Below the pieces are notes generated by a model. It searched no databases. It saw nothing but the letters and a program-made list of their open reading frames with translations, and was not told the origin of the DNA. This document shows positions 9,880 to 22,200 of a DNA stretch of 64,000 nucleotides, one piece after another (position 1 is the first letter of the stretch; the number at the start of each line of letters is the position of its first letter). The translations under genes and the position numbers were made by a program. The DNA lies in assembly GCA_034509755.1 (NCBI GenBank), contig CM067546.1, forward strand, positions 26,899,876-26,963,875, read 5' to 3'. The stretch comes from Anisodus tanguticus (taxonomy: Eukaryota; Streptophyta; Magnoliopsida; Solanales; Solanaceae).

Positions 9880-11995
9880 AAACCACCTCTAAAGTAGAAG
9901 GGGTTGGAGAAGTTGTCCTCAATAGGACTTCAGGGAATGGGATCACTCAAAGATGAGGTGATACATGTCCCAAACTTGGTTTAAGGGACGCTGTTGGTCA
10001 ACCTGGTTTGAGACTAGTCCAACAGGTCTGTAATAACTAAGAATGGTACAATATATCTATAGCCATATGAATGATATATTTGTAATCCGTGCATCTATGC
10101 CATCATAGATTAAGACACGTTAAATAGAAACTCATTCAAAAGCTAACGATGTTGAGATTGTTGCCTACTGTCGACATAAACCCTCAAAATGAATGTGAGG
10201 TAGGCAAAGAGGCAAAATCACCTTTCCAAGTTCCATCAAAGGAATAACGAAAGAAGTACCGCTCCTCTAGAACTAAGTCACACCTACTTGGGTGATTTGA
10301 AGTTTATACAAAATAGAGGGGGGAGACAAGTACTTTGTGACTTTCATTGGTGATGGTACAACATATTGTATCCTTTGTTTGTCAAAAAGCAAAGATGAAG
10401 TTGTTGAAGCGAATAAGCGCTACAAAATAGAAGTTGAAAATCAACTAAGCCTACGGATTGAGGAATTCGTAGTGATAGAGGGGGAGAATGTGAAGCATCG
10501 TTCATTAAACGACTGCTCATTACTCACCTCAGTCTAATGGTGTTAGCTAAGCGCAAAGCCGTACGCCCAAATTATGTGGGGCAAGGCGATCTTTACCGCT
10601 AATGCGATTCTCAATAGAAATACGCATAAGGATAAGGATAACTCTCCGTGTGAGACATGGAAAGGATCTCACATACAAATGTTGTGATTTGGGGTGGTTT
10701 CATACCTAAGACTGTAAATTGCATATCCACTGGAAATGCAAATAACAGTAGTGCTTATCGCATCTTGGCGTCAAAGAATGTTGAATTCTTTGAAGATAAC
10801 TTTCATTGAAAAAGGAAAAATGAGTAATTGCTCAAGGTTAACGAGAACCCGCGAGGACCTGACTGTCCGGAACTAGACGTTCTGTATCTACAGGACTCGA
10901 AAGTTGCTGGCTATCCGGAGCTTAATATTCTAGATCTGCAGAACTCAGGATTCTAGATGTTGAACCGAGATGGAGCAAAGAGGGGACAAAGACTTGTTCC
11001 ATACCTTCTAGCTTGTATGGTTGAGAATGAACCATGGACAATTAATAAAGAATTGTCATCTCCAAAAGCGCTGCTTTGAAAAGAAGCTAAAAAAATAAAT
11101 AGATTCCATCATATATAACCATATTTCTGTGCTCTCATGTGAGTAGCTTAACATCCAGGGCCATTGCAGTCTTGCGTGGCATGGATGTTGAAACAGTCTT
11201 CCCAACCGGAGAGTTGGAAGAAGAGGATCGAGTTGGTTTCGCTGAACTGTTGGGCTTCTTCCTGAATCCCTGAAATGTTTACATTTTGGTCCCGAAAGTT
11301 TCGGATAAAACAGAAACAATGAATCGACCACGAAACATTGACTCGAAGTTAGAAAGCCAACAGTTGGAGAATCAACGATCGAAAGTAAAAGTCATATTGA
11401 AACAAAGTCTCGATATGAAAGATATGGGTATCACAGATGACATCTTAGGAATTGGATTTCTAAGACATCTAACGGACTGGTCGATAAGTTGACAGTCTCG
11501 TTGAAGCCACCAATGAATATGAATAATAAAACTGATTGGAATCATGGTGCACCCATAGACAAAGAGCGATATGCACAGGTCACGTGTAGTTCAATGTATT
11601 GTACACACTACAACCGACCTGGTATCAGCCTACAAAGCAGATCAGTTGAACTAAGGTTCACTGATGATTTTAATACATGATCGGTAGAAGGCGTTAAGTC
11701 GGATATGACGATATCTGAATTATTCGCTTATCTACAGATTATAGTATTCTGAATGTCCAGTGGTTTTGGGAGAACACAGTGATGCAAACTGGACATCAGA
11801 TCTGAAGAACACCAAAGCCACAAGTAAATGTGTATGGTGGGTCTTGGAAAAACCTCTAAGTAAACTTGCATCGGCCGATTCATGATGGAATCGGATTTTA
11901 TCGCTTTATACAAAGCATGAAAGAAGTTGAGTAACTCCACGACTCCTTAGAGGACGTCCCTTATTGGGAGAAACACGTGCCTTTAGCAGTTAGAC
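9880..11995 (+). pseudogene. Ruined copia pol of the element at 7397-14181
   Basis: Fragments appear in the correct order. A protease-end segment lies at about 9885-10030 (GEVVLNRTSGNGITLKD, IHVPNLV). The integrase core lies at 10320-10540 (GGDKYFVTFIGDGTTYC, KSKDEVVEANK), where the usual FIDDCTRYC has lost key residues. The integrase C-terminal region lies at 10690-10815 (NANNSSAYR, FFEDNF). Reverse transcriptase lies at 11150-11470 (GMDVETVF, LDMKDMGITDDILGI). The RT end and RNase H remnants lie at 11540-11990 (ERYAQV). Many stops and shifts separate them. I could not identify gag. The frame at 8688-9104 crosses the LTR boundary and matches nothing I know. Confidence 0.8.
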
Positions 11996-12834
11996 ACTGT
12001 GGCTAGCCGGTCGGCTTCAGGAAGGACACGAATGACAGCGTCTGGACATGTCTGTCAGGATCTGTCGGAGACATAAGACCGTATGACAGTTGATCATCAC
12101 GGGTGTCACTTCCTTGTTTACTAACTAAGGGACTACCCAGAGATCAAGTGGTATGTCTGTCTAGGGGAATGGGTTTAAAACCCAAACAATACGAACATTT
12201 GCTGTGGTAACCCAACCATACTGATTGGAGATCCCAAGAATTTGGTTCAATGGGAAAACTAAGCTGTAAAAGGTTCAGTTAAGCGCTTCGGTGGAAGCAA
12301 GAGCACCTCGGATGATGTTTCTGTAGAGAAATATGAATCCAAAGTTGTTCCCGCGATAGACATTAAAGTGTTACCTGCATGGTGGGTAAAGGTTAAGCTT
12401 CCAAACCTTTAACGATCCTCAAACGGTTGAGGTTAAGGTTGGGGAAACTTTTAATGATTCCTAACACTTGTGAAGTGGGGTATAGCAAGATATCTTGTAG
12501 GAGATCACCTATTTAAGTGCGAGGATGGCCGCCTCAAATGAACGCACTTAAGAATCCAAGTGTGTCCACGGCCACAACAGACAAAAACGTAAGAATGAAA
12601 ACGGATAAGAAGAGTTATTGTGTTGATATCATTGTCTTGGCTTACACTAAACACTGACGGTTCAAGACATCACGTTCACCGCGTAGTAAGTAAGTCCGAC
12701 GGTATTCAACTAGGGAAGGTTCAAAGCGGAAGCTACCTCTCCTGATGCAATAACTTTTCACTGAAAGATTGCTGAAAGTAGGCACCTTGTGTGTGCGCCA
12801 TAATCTATCTTTCATAGAGGGGATTGTTGGAAAT

Positions 12835-14181
12835 TTGCTTTTGGCGGGGAGATGCGTCCACCCATCTTTAATGAATTAAACACTAGTGTTCCGCATGTTG
12901 GAGGCTTTGTCTCTTCACACATGCATAATCTACTAAGTGAGTAGATGACCGTAGGGCCAAGAATCGTCAAATTTCCTTGAGAAATGAAAGAGATATTGGT
13001 CCATGAAGTAAGGTGTTTGAGGAATGAAAATATGGTGTGGGACAAATATACCACATCGATGGGAATATGAAGAATTGCTCTCTTTATAAGTCTCTAATGT
13101 GGTAAAGGGTTTTGGGACACCAAGGGGTATCCCATGTGGTTAAAGGAGGGAGGACCTAGATGTGCTTGGGTTCAAGGCTAAGCCCACACGCGCGCCGCCG
13201 CCTGCCCGTCCAGTCCGGTCCGGTCACGGGTCGTGGGCTGTGGGCTGTGGGTTATGGAGACTTTCTGATATTATCTTTTTGGACCCCAAATTGCTTAATA
13301 TTTACAGTTTGGTCCCTAGAGTTCTTGGAAAGTTGATTTTGGAAAGTTGATTTTGGAAAAGACGGAAGGCAGAAACTTTTTGCCTACCGTTTGAGCTATT
13401 TTTTGGAGCATTAACTAGCCATTACTTGGCTATTAACTCCTCCATAAACAACCTTTCTTCATGACCATAAATCAGCCTCACTAATGGCATTAAACCTGCC
13501 ATGATCAGCCTCCCTAATGGCCATTAACAGCCCTCACTAATGGCTATTAACAACCTTGTTTGTTGCTGTTAAGCAGCCTCCTCCATGCTATATATTGATG
13601 CATCTTTGGCTCAATAACGTAAGATACATACACGAAAATAGCAGCACATTTTTCAGTCACGAAAACAGTGCACTAACAACTACACTTACATCACGAAAAA
13701 TAGTGCACTTTCAGTGAGAAAAATAGCATGAAACAGTGATGAAATAGCACCACAAAACAGTGAGCAAAGACACACATATACACAAGATATACACAACAGA
13801 GACAAAATAGAAGAGAAAACATAAACTCTTCCTTCCTTTTCCATTTCTTCAGCAAGTCGATTCATATTTGTTTTCTTCGGCAGACTCAACCTATTGGCTT
13901 TATAGTGTTGAGATTAAAGTGTTGTTTTATCTTGGGAGACTATTGTCCGCTAACGTAAAAGCATATATACGGGGCAATCTTGTCTTAAGGACAAGAGTGC
14001 AATCACTCGACTCAACACACAACGTTGTAACCATCCGATTTAGTTGTTTCTTGATTTCAGGTTATCAAGATTCAAGACACAACAAGCTTGCGGCAATTTT
14101 GAAGATTGACCATTTATTTATCCTTTCGAACACTTGTAATATTTATTTACTTTCCATACTGCTTTACTATAACAACCAACA
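12835..14181 (+). repeat. 3' LTR of the copia element at 7397-14181
   Basis: 1347 bp, from TGTTGG to CCAACA, partner of 7397-8763. It has a TATA candidate at 13589-13595. Small indels distinguish the copies, for example a duplicated 'gttgattttgg' phrase near 13330-13350 and a missing ~30 bp near 13750-13800. The overall similarity is still high along the whole length. Confidence 0.9.
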
Positions 14182-14669
14182 AATAGTCCATCAAGTTGAG
14201 GCAAGAATCTAAAACATATGATCGAAGTAGAGATCAAACTTTTAAAGGTACCAATTTGTGAAATCCAAACAGGATAACCTAACCAATTTTAATTGATACA
14301 AGAGGAATGGAAGAAGAGTAAAACATTGAAAAGAACTTCAAATGACTCAAATAAGTAATATTACTGCTACATCTTTCATACGTGACACTCTGATGAAACT
14401 CATGTTGTACTTTCTTAGCGATTTCTTCATCAAAAAGAATGGTTGGTATAATTGTAATTCAATATGGAAGTCTAGTCACGTGACTTTATATATGGAAGGG
14501 TATTGTAATTAAATAAATAGTTATCGGATTATCGATTCACCCGTTAACAATAGGACACCACCTGATACCCGAACTAATAGCCCATTAATCCGAACCATTA
14601 ACCCAATAACTCAATAATCAATTCAGATTATTGGTTTAATCGTTAATATGCACAGTTCTACATAAGCAT

Positions 14670-15508
14670 GATTAAAGATATAATTACCCATTTTTGTTAA
14701 CAAATCTTCAAATTAAATTACACTGTTTGCGTCTAAAAATGACCGAAATAAACAGATTCCAAGTTGTGCTAAAATTTGTATAGGTAAACCCATTTGTCAG
14801 TTCTTTATCATTTTAGATTCGTAAAAAATTGTATACTAATTCAGATGTAAAAGTACTATACGAATTCGGATAAGAGGGTTACTTCGTTTAATATTAAATA
14901 AAAGTTACAGTAAGAGATAGTAGAACCCCATTTAATCGAACTTAAATACTTAATTGATATTACTAATTATGTCGCTAAAGTTTACCAAACTTAAATCGAA
15001 CCCTGAGTTGGATTTTTCGTTTATAAAAGTTGTTACTAGTTCCGACTCCCCGGTTTAGGCCTGGTAATTGGTAGTTATAAGGTATCAGTGTTGCTACTAA
15101 CTATAAGTAATTTCCTGTGGAGAGACAGTCAATAGACTGGCCAAAACTTCAATCATCCGGTCAAGAACCGTGAAGAGATTATTCAATTTTGGAAGATTAT
15201 GCACAACTACTTCTATGAAAAGTATGGTAAAGAAGATGAAAAACAGAATGATAGTGAAAAGCAAAAAATGCAAGAAGCCGTCTTCATCATGTCAAAATTT
15301 AAAGTGATTAAAAAAAAAAAAGTAAAGGCAAAAACTTATTTCTAACACAATACAATTTGTTATTTGATTATTCATTAGTTATATGGAGAGTGTAGAGTGT
15401 ATTTTTGTATACAAACATTTTTATAGAAATTATGCAATGTTTAATACACCAAACCAAACGGTGGATAAAAATAATTCCTGCATAACTAATGTCAGTGTTA
15501 CTAATACC
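14670..15508. other. AT-rich spacer, nothing identified
   Basis: No gene or complete repeat is visible. The segment is AT-rich, with a run of A at 15310-15320. Confidence 0.4.
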
Positions 15509-15518
15509 ATTATTACTA

Positions 15519-16218
15519 AGGCTGTTCAAAACCGACCGTTACCGATAAATTGGCTAGCTTATTGGTATTGGGTTATCAGATTAGCGGTTGGAGAATGAAT
15601 TGAAATTTTATAATTAACGGCTTATCGGTGCGGGGCGCAGATTACTCAATTTTCTTATCGGATAAACCATTAACCCATTAAGAATTTATCATATTTATAT
15701 TTTTACCCAAAATATATAAAATATATATTGTAATTGTAATTGTAATTTGTAATTTGTAAACCTAAAGCTAGGCCCCAGCAGGCCAGGCCCATTTAGTAAG
15801 TCAGCAAGACATAGTAAGTCAGTAAGTAACTATTATTCACTATTTCACTTAATTAGTTCTTAAGAAAAAACCCTAATTTACCTAAAGCACAGAAAGTCAG
15901 CAACTGCATTACCTTAGTTATTTTTAGTGTCAGATCTTCTTTCATAACCTGGATAGTGTAAAATAAGATGAAACTATTACATTTTGAATCACTTTAATGT
16001 TAAAAGACACAGATTTTTCCTTGACTACATGTGATTTTAATTTTCATTAGATTTAGCCAATACATCGCCCAATAACCGTCCGATAATTGCTAATCCGATA
16101 CCGAATCAACCGATATCTTATAGATTGGCTAGTGGATTAGTACTTTTAAAAGTCGATAACCGTTAAGCCGAACCATTAAGCGTAGCTATCCGTTCGATCG
16201 GCCCGATAAACAGCCCTA
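15519..16218. mobile_element. 700-bp non-autonomous DNA element with 10-bp duplication
   Basis: The ends are AGGCTGTTCAAAACCGAC and ...GATAAACAGCCCTA, inverted copies of an AGGGCTGTT terminus. Subterminal motifs of the 'accgataa / ttatcggt' kind occur on both sides. The flanks are attattacta at 15509-15518 and again at 16219-16228. The duplication length suits a Mutator-like element best. The termini resemble the host element at 7071-14660. No transposase frame. Confidence 0.82.
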
Positions 16219-16278
16219 ATTATTACTAATACACTATATTCAACATTATTCTTATACACTATACCAAACGACCCCTTA

Positions 16279-16750
16279 AGGAAAATGCCTAAAATACACT
16301 TCAACCTTTGCCCAGATTTGTTGTAACGCACCTAACCTTTACGGGAGTCCTATTACCCCCTGAATATATTTTTAAGAAATCTCCTTAGCATTTATCGGGT
16401 GAGTTGGATAACAATTCAAACACGTGTCGAACAAAAGGCCATAAAATAAAGGAGTTTGGTCATTTTCAGGTCATTTCACTCTTCGAATAAAATAAAAAAT
16501 TAGAATTCTCTCTTATACTCTTAATTTTTTTCATGGAGAAAGTAGTTGATTCTCTTTAAATTTGATCTTATGAATCACTATATTCTTTCATAATCGAGTC
16601 TTGACTTATGTCGCATTGGATTATGATTTGATATTTCCGAATAAATATCAAAGAAATGCTTTAAAATATATTTAGGAGGGTAATAGGATCACCGTAAAAA
16701 AAATATGTGTTGCAGACAAATGTTGGAATGTTTTATAGACATTTTCCCTA
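16279..16750. mobile_element. MITE with ~85-bp imperfect inverted repeats
   Basis: The left arm begins gaaaatgcctaaaatacac and the right arm ends gttttatagacattttccc. Inside both arms the phrase cctattaccc (or its complement) recurs. There is no coding capacity. I see no unambiguous target duplication, so the superfamily is open. Confidence 0.7.
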
Positions 16751-17023
16751 TACATGTATTTGCCTTTGACGCGGAGGAATTCAAACTAAAGGGAAGAGGA
16801 ATTCTCAAGGAAAAAAGGGGAATATCCACTTAAGCCTCGACTCTTGGAACTACATAGTTACATGTACTATTTTGGAACTTTCTTTCTTTATTACACTGGG
16901 TTTTTTGTTGTTGCTGCACTCAGATCGATAAGGAAGCATTAGATGTAGACTATAGAACAAGGGTGGGAATCAATTAGATCTAAGGTCACATTTTACTGGA
17001 ATTGTCCAAGACTATAAAAAAGT

Positions 17024-17425
17024 ACAACATACCCAGTGAAATACCACACGTAGGGTCTGGGGAGGGTAGAGTGTACGCAGACCTTATTCTCTACCTTGAT
17101 AGGTAAAGCGGTTGTTTCCGAAAGATCCTCGGCTCAAGACAAAGCATACGCACTAGCAAAGCAAGGGAAACGATCAGACCCGGACACGCAATTTAAAGCA
17201 GTATGAAAATAATGGTAACAAAAACGAACAAGTCATGGTAGCGCATTCTGAAAAAAGAAGCAGTAACTAACTCAGGTAAATAAGATACACAAAGTACACT
17301 AAAGAACTCATAGCAACAGAAATCAAACGGCATGGGATTATAAAGCAATATTGCGCCTACTAGTATGATAGGCTAAGCAAGCCTACAATAATAACATTAC
17401 AACTACCAGTTTGTAAGCGTAAATA
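17024..17425 (-). mobile_element. 5'-truncated LINE 3' end, minus strand
   Basis: Read on the minus strand, this parallels the 3' UTR of the LINE at 5736-6619 over ~400 bp. It includes the 'accagtttgtaag' complement, the 'gcgcaatattg' segment, gcttatgct-like sequence and the terminal ggtagagtgtacgc block. Only UTR is present. Flanking actataaaaaagta (left) and acttctctaaaagta (right) could be a worn duplication. Confidence 0.78.
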
Positions 17426-17660
17426 ACTTCTCTAAAAGTATGGTAACAAATTAAGTAAACAAGCAATGTTAATTTAATATTAAGCGCCTTCATCTTTAAT
17501 CTATGGATCCTGTGTTTCGATCACCCAAAGCTAAACAGATGCCCAAGGAAAGTGTAAGTAGAAGGAAGAGTAGCTTTTGATATTTTTCATTTGAGGGGAC
17601 TTAATTCTCTATTTCACAGCTTAACTTTTTCTTCATATAGATGATCCAGAACTACAGATA

Positions 17661-17995
17661 ACTTTTTGTTTGATAACTATAGTGTCTGAACTTATTCCAC
17701 GCAACTAGACTATTTCACAGGGCCCATTATCCCCACCAACTTTTTGTGACTATTTCACACCAACTTTTTGTTTGATAACGATAGTGTCAGAGCTTGCTTC
17801 CACACAACTCGACTATTTCACAGGACCACTATCACCACCACTTTTTGTTTGATAACAATAGTGTCTGAACTTGCTTCCACACCACTCGACTATTTCACCG
17901 AGCCCAATATCCCCACCACTTTTTGTTTGATAACAATAGTGTCTGAACTTGCTTCTACACAACTCGACTATTTCACATGGCCCACTATCCTACCA
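17661..17995 (-). repeat. ~78-bp tandem array, SINE-related
   Basis: Units starting actttttgtttgataac occur at 17661, 17763, 17840 and 17918. The spacing of the last three is 77-78 bp, and the first unit carries 24 extra bases. Each unit contains cgactatttcac and ttgcttccacac. On the minus strand this reads gtgaaatagtcgag...ggaagcaag, which resembles the 3' part of a Solanaceae SINE. Sequence just to the right (17995-18025, aggtaactctgtccac) resembles that SINE's tRNA-like head on the minus strand. The long frame at 17768-18184 is only this repeat translated. Confidence 0.75.
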
Positions 17996-19251
17996 ACACA
18001 TGCACTAGGTAACTCTGTCCACAAAGTACAACTCTGCACTTCGACAAGTCTTTTTTCGAAGTGCATACTGATTAGTAGGGTTCTGTTGCTGAGTCATTTG
18101 CCCTCCACTACGAAACCCTCAATACACACATTTATCTATAGGCGTGTGTGGTGTTCTACAATTTTGACATTCACCTTCTACTAACTCGTATAAGGTCTTT
18201 TCAGCTTGCGCGCAACTTGACTATTTCATTTATATGCTAGATATAGCAAGAAGATGACATCTTTTCTACTACCAGTTTTTCAGTGTCTTTCAATGCAGAC
18301 CTCCACAAGTTCACCCAATTTACTGCTAGGCTTTCCCTCCTAGCATTCATTTTCCTAAACACTAGTGGGATTTCTGCAAACTCAAATAGTAGAGGAAAGC
18401 TATATCTCCACTTAAAATGTACCAACAAACATGTCCTTGACTATTCCAAGATTTCTCATATATTGGTACTAGTCTTTGAATCAACATCACATCTCCAGCC
18501 ATACCAACTTTCTGCAGAGCAGTATGCCAATACTGAGCCCAAATGTAGCTGGTGCACGGCTCAAATTGCATGCACAACGTGGTATTGGCTGCATCAGTTT
18601 ACCGTCGCTCAGTTCCTTCAAGAGTCATACCTACAAAGAAAAGACAGAAAACCAATATCTTTAACTCATTCTTTGCTTTCTCCACACCAACTTATCAACA
18701 ACCCAGAACAGATGTTCTTCTATGGTGGAACAAGAAGACTCCAAAGCACCTTATCAAGATATAAAAGCTCAGACAGGAACCCCCTCTTTAAGTCCGTTCA
18801 TTCTTTTAAACTATCTTCATCATGTAATAGTCATTCTTTGACAAGTTGATACTATTATTTAGCTAAAAATGCTTGCGCATAACTTTATTCAACATTTGAG
18901 TCATCCACAGAACTACAGTTTCACATCTCCACTAACTTTTACGTGCGCTGCCAGGTTAGAATAACAGGCAGAGAACAACAATCCCTGTTTCTTTAAATCT
19001 CAGCTGAAAAAATGGACATCCTCTAAATAAAAAATTAAAAGAATACCCAAGCAGGAGAGGGAAATCTTTTGACTCAAAGTCAACAACTTGAATACTTCAA
19101 ACAAGAGTGCCTACAAGCTAGCTACAAGTATTGTTAACACCTACACGGATCTTATTAAGATCGACCCAACAAATAGAACTATAACTAACCCAACCAAACT
19201 AGAGAACATTATCATATAATAACAGGAAACATATCATGTGAATGCACCCGA
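17996..19251. other. SINE remnants and a region of unclear open frames
   Basis: From 17996 to about 18230 there are scattered SINE-like pieces (ctctgtccac; gcgcgcaacttgactatttca at 18209). From 18283 to 18849 one plus-strand frame stays open for 188 codons, and minus-strand frames overlap it. I recognise no domain in either and cannot choose a strand. The minus strand reads like a broken coding sequence next to the MYB gene's 3' end, so a decayed gene fragment is possible. 18850-19251 probably includes the 3' UTR of the MYB gene. Confidence 0.35.
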
Positions 19252-22200
19252 CTAAACTGCATGGATTGGACTGTGGCTAGAGTTCATGCCTGAGCTACCA
19301 GATGAAGGATTATTAGCATGGAAAGCCGACTGCCTGGAGGAGCCCTCGACCAGTTTTAGTGACAGAGAAGGTGGATTGGCGGCATCACCAATGGATTCAC
19401 CTAAACTTAGCTTTGACATAACAACCAGTTCATCAACATTAATCGGACTCTTGGAATGAACAGCTGTTGGCTTAAGAACTTCATGGGTCTCTGCCTTTGC
19501 TGGCTCGGCTGCAGTGTAACCTGGCCAACATGGATAAGGCATCGGGTAAAATGGAGCGACATAAGCAGGATATACAACTGGATGAGGATATTGTGAACTT
19601 TCTGGTTTAGGAATAGAATGTTCCCCATCGTTAGAGTTGGCAGAGGCGGCGGAGCCCATTGATTCACATTCTTCATCCACAGCAGGAGCTGGGGGCAATG
19701 GATTGATACTTTGCATCTCCGTTTGTGGAGCATCATCTCCGAGGAAATCCCTTGATACCATTGGAGTGTCCCCCGACTATGGTATTAACAAAAAGAAAAA
19801 AACATAAACATTACAAGTAAATCCAGTGGAAACATATTCAATCCAAAAGTATGACGTTATAGCCTATAGGCATGTGCCTCTTTGACATAGCAGATGATAG
19901 CAATATGAAACAGAACTAAACTTCCAGGGTGTGTTTTGTATGAAGGAAAATGTTTTCTTGGAAAATAAGTGATTTTCTTACTTACTTTCTAGTGTTTGGT
20001 AAGCAACCAAAGAAAATATTGTCTCAAGAGCATTTATATGTAATCTAGGAAAACATTATGGGGCTGGGGTGGGGTGGGGAGTGGGGGGTTGGGGGTGGCA
20101 GGGTGGTCAAGGGGTGGGGGTTACGGGGATTGGGGGTTGGGGAGGAGACAATAGATTCGGAATTCCACTTATGGAACTTGTTTCCCCACTCCCATTAGGG
20201 AAGTCAATTTCTGAATTTTTTAGGAACTTTTTTCCTAGAGAAAATATTTCCAAAATGTTTTGAACATCCAAACATGAGAAAATTTAAAAACTTTTTTCGT
20301 TTTCCTCCATATCAGACACCCCTAGTTGATAAAGTTTGCAAGATAATTATGGTAATAGAAAATCATTATAGGTGTCCTAGATAAAGGAGAAATAAGATAT
20401 AACGGAAGACAACACCTTTTCTAAAAAATAACAAGTTCACAATTTCATGGTGACAGTTAGGTCTATAAAACTTAATGGGGCACATAATAATCATCTATAA
20501 GTGAGAATTCACTTACTTCATCAGCAACAATATCAAACAGACTGGAGCGTCTTTTTCTCCTTGACATATTACTTTGCCTAATGAAATATTTCTGGGCGTG
20601 GCTTGCTACCTGGGTGGGCGTTCTAGAAATTACATAGTTACGAGCAATTCCTCGCCAATCACCTTTACCGAGTTTTTGCAAACCAAGTAGAAACATCCTA
20701 TGCTCCTCCTCAGTCCAGGGAACCCCTGCAAATAAGTTCTATATTATTTCAAGATCCAACATAGCAAGAAAACCCATTGCAATATAAATCCCCCAGAAGC
20801 AATCTGACAAAAAAATTTCCGCAATGAGAAGTGCTACTGTAAAGGATAAAGAGTAGCAAATCAAGAAAGTTTTACACAACTAAGCATGAAAATACAGGTG
20901 TCTCTTTAGAGATGAGAACAGATTGTTAGGAATGCAAAAATCTCCCCCCATTTTCACAAAGTCATCACAAGAGAAAAAATATTTCAGGGAGCTTGAGCAT
21001 TACACCAACAACTTTCTCAGTCTTCATTAAACAGAAAAGGTCAAATGGATGCCCAAGATGTCATTGAAAGAACACCAGCTAACAGTGGATTAGAGTTTCA
21101 AGCAACTCATATAGGAGCCTGATGATCAGTCATACTTACGCTACATCTGATCACTGAGGAAAGAGAAATGTGACTGAGTAAAAATAACTTGATTCTCAAA
21201 CTCATAATTGCATTCTTGCTACAAGAGTGATTACATGTGTTTAAGTTAAAATTACAACACACCGATTGAGGAACTTAGAAAATCCAAATTCATAAAACTG
21301 GCAAGGTTTGCAATAAATTTGCCCGTGCTAATGAAGTGATCCACAGGAAAAAACAAAAAAGAAGAAAGATATCACATTCCTTGTTGACACCATTCCATTT
21401 TGATTGAATAACTATTTGACAACAAATTGGATGGACAAGAAAGATCTAACTTTTGCCAAACTAAAAGCCCCCAAGATCCTTTTTTTTTTGTTTTCTTCCG
21501 TAGTACCAACAAAAACATACCAGTGAAATGTCACATAGTGGGTCTGGGGAGGGTAGAGTGTATGCAGACCTTACCCCTACTTAGGAGGTAGAGAGGCTGT
21601 TTCCGGTACTTACCAAATTACAAATTAAAATTATCAACTTGAAAACACATGTTCATAATATCTGTTTACATTCATCTAAAACAAAATAAATTACCACATA
21701 CCCCACCTTATTCTTTAAAAATGGAAACTTTAACCACAATCCATAAAATCTCAGATTTGTAAACATTCAACCCGTTGAAGTCTAAAAGTTTAAACGGAGA
21801 ACACCTTTTTTAAGTATTTGATTATATTTTCAACACGTCCTCTCACGTGCTGGCCTAATTTTTTTCATGGTCCAAACATGTGAAAATTCTTTCTGATAAT
21901 AGGTGGCGGCGAGATTTGATGAATTTTGGCCTAATCTGATACCATGCTAGAGTGGGCACACTTCTTAATATTTGATTATATTCTAAACACAACACTAACC
22001 AAAAAAAAAAAAAAACACAATCCCTACAAACCCTTCATCAAAAATCAATCAAAAAACAATAAAAATCAAACCTTTCTTTCTTTCACGACTAGATGAAGAA
22101 CCAGCAACAAAATCCTCAGAAGCATAACCATCAGCAACAGAACCACCACCACCAACAGCACCAGGATGATCAGGTGTATCACCAGGTGAGTCATGAACGA

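Larger units (their letters stand above)
7397..14181 (+). mobile_element. Complete but decayed Ty1/copia retrotransposon
   Basis: A 6.8-kb element with LTRs at 7397-8763 and 12835-14181. The LTR ends are TGTTGG and CCAACA (ccaaaa in the 5' copy). A polypurine tract, tagagggga, lies just before 12835. The flanks aattg (7392-7396) and aatag (14182-14186) look like a worn 5-bp duplication. The internal region carries scraps of protease, integrase, reverse transcriptase and RNase H in the normal copia order, all broken by stops and shifts. The internal 3' part (12200-12830) is related to 61139-61780 of the minus-strand copia element at the right edge. Confidence 0.92.
7071..14660. mobile_element. 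Non-autonomous DNA element split by a copia insertion
   Basis: The outer element has the ends AAGGCTATGTA and TGCACAGTTCTA, which are degenerate inverted repeats of a TAGGGCTGTGCA type. It is flanked by cataagcat at 7062-7070 and 14661-14669. Its own sequence (7071-7396 and 14182-14660, about 805 bp) is full of 'tcggtta / taaccga' motifs near the ends. A similar element lies at 15519-16218. A duplication of 8-9 bp fits the hAT or Mutator-like superfamilies. The whole copia element at 7397-14181 sits inside it and is therefore younger than it. Confidence 0.75.

Noticed and set aside
17768..18184. 138-codon plus-strand frame with internal protein repeats
   Set aside because: It is the translation of the 78-bp tandem array; the unit length is divisible by three, so the frame stays open by chance.
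20069..20263. Gly/Trp-rich frame in the MYB intron
   Set aside because: Comes from the G-rich core of the MITE at 19926-20323; a similar frame occurs in the copy at 22816-23163.
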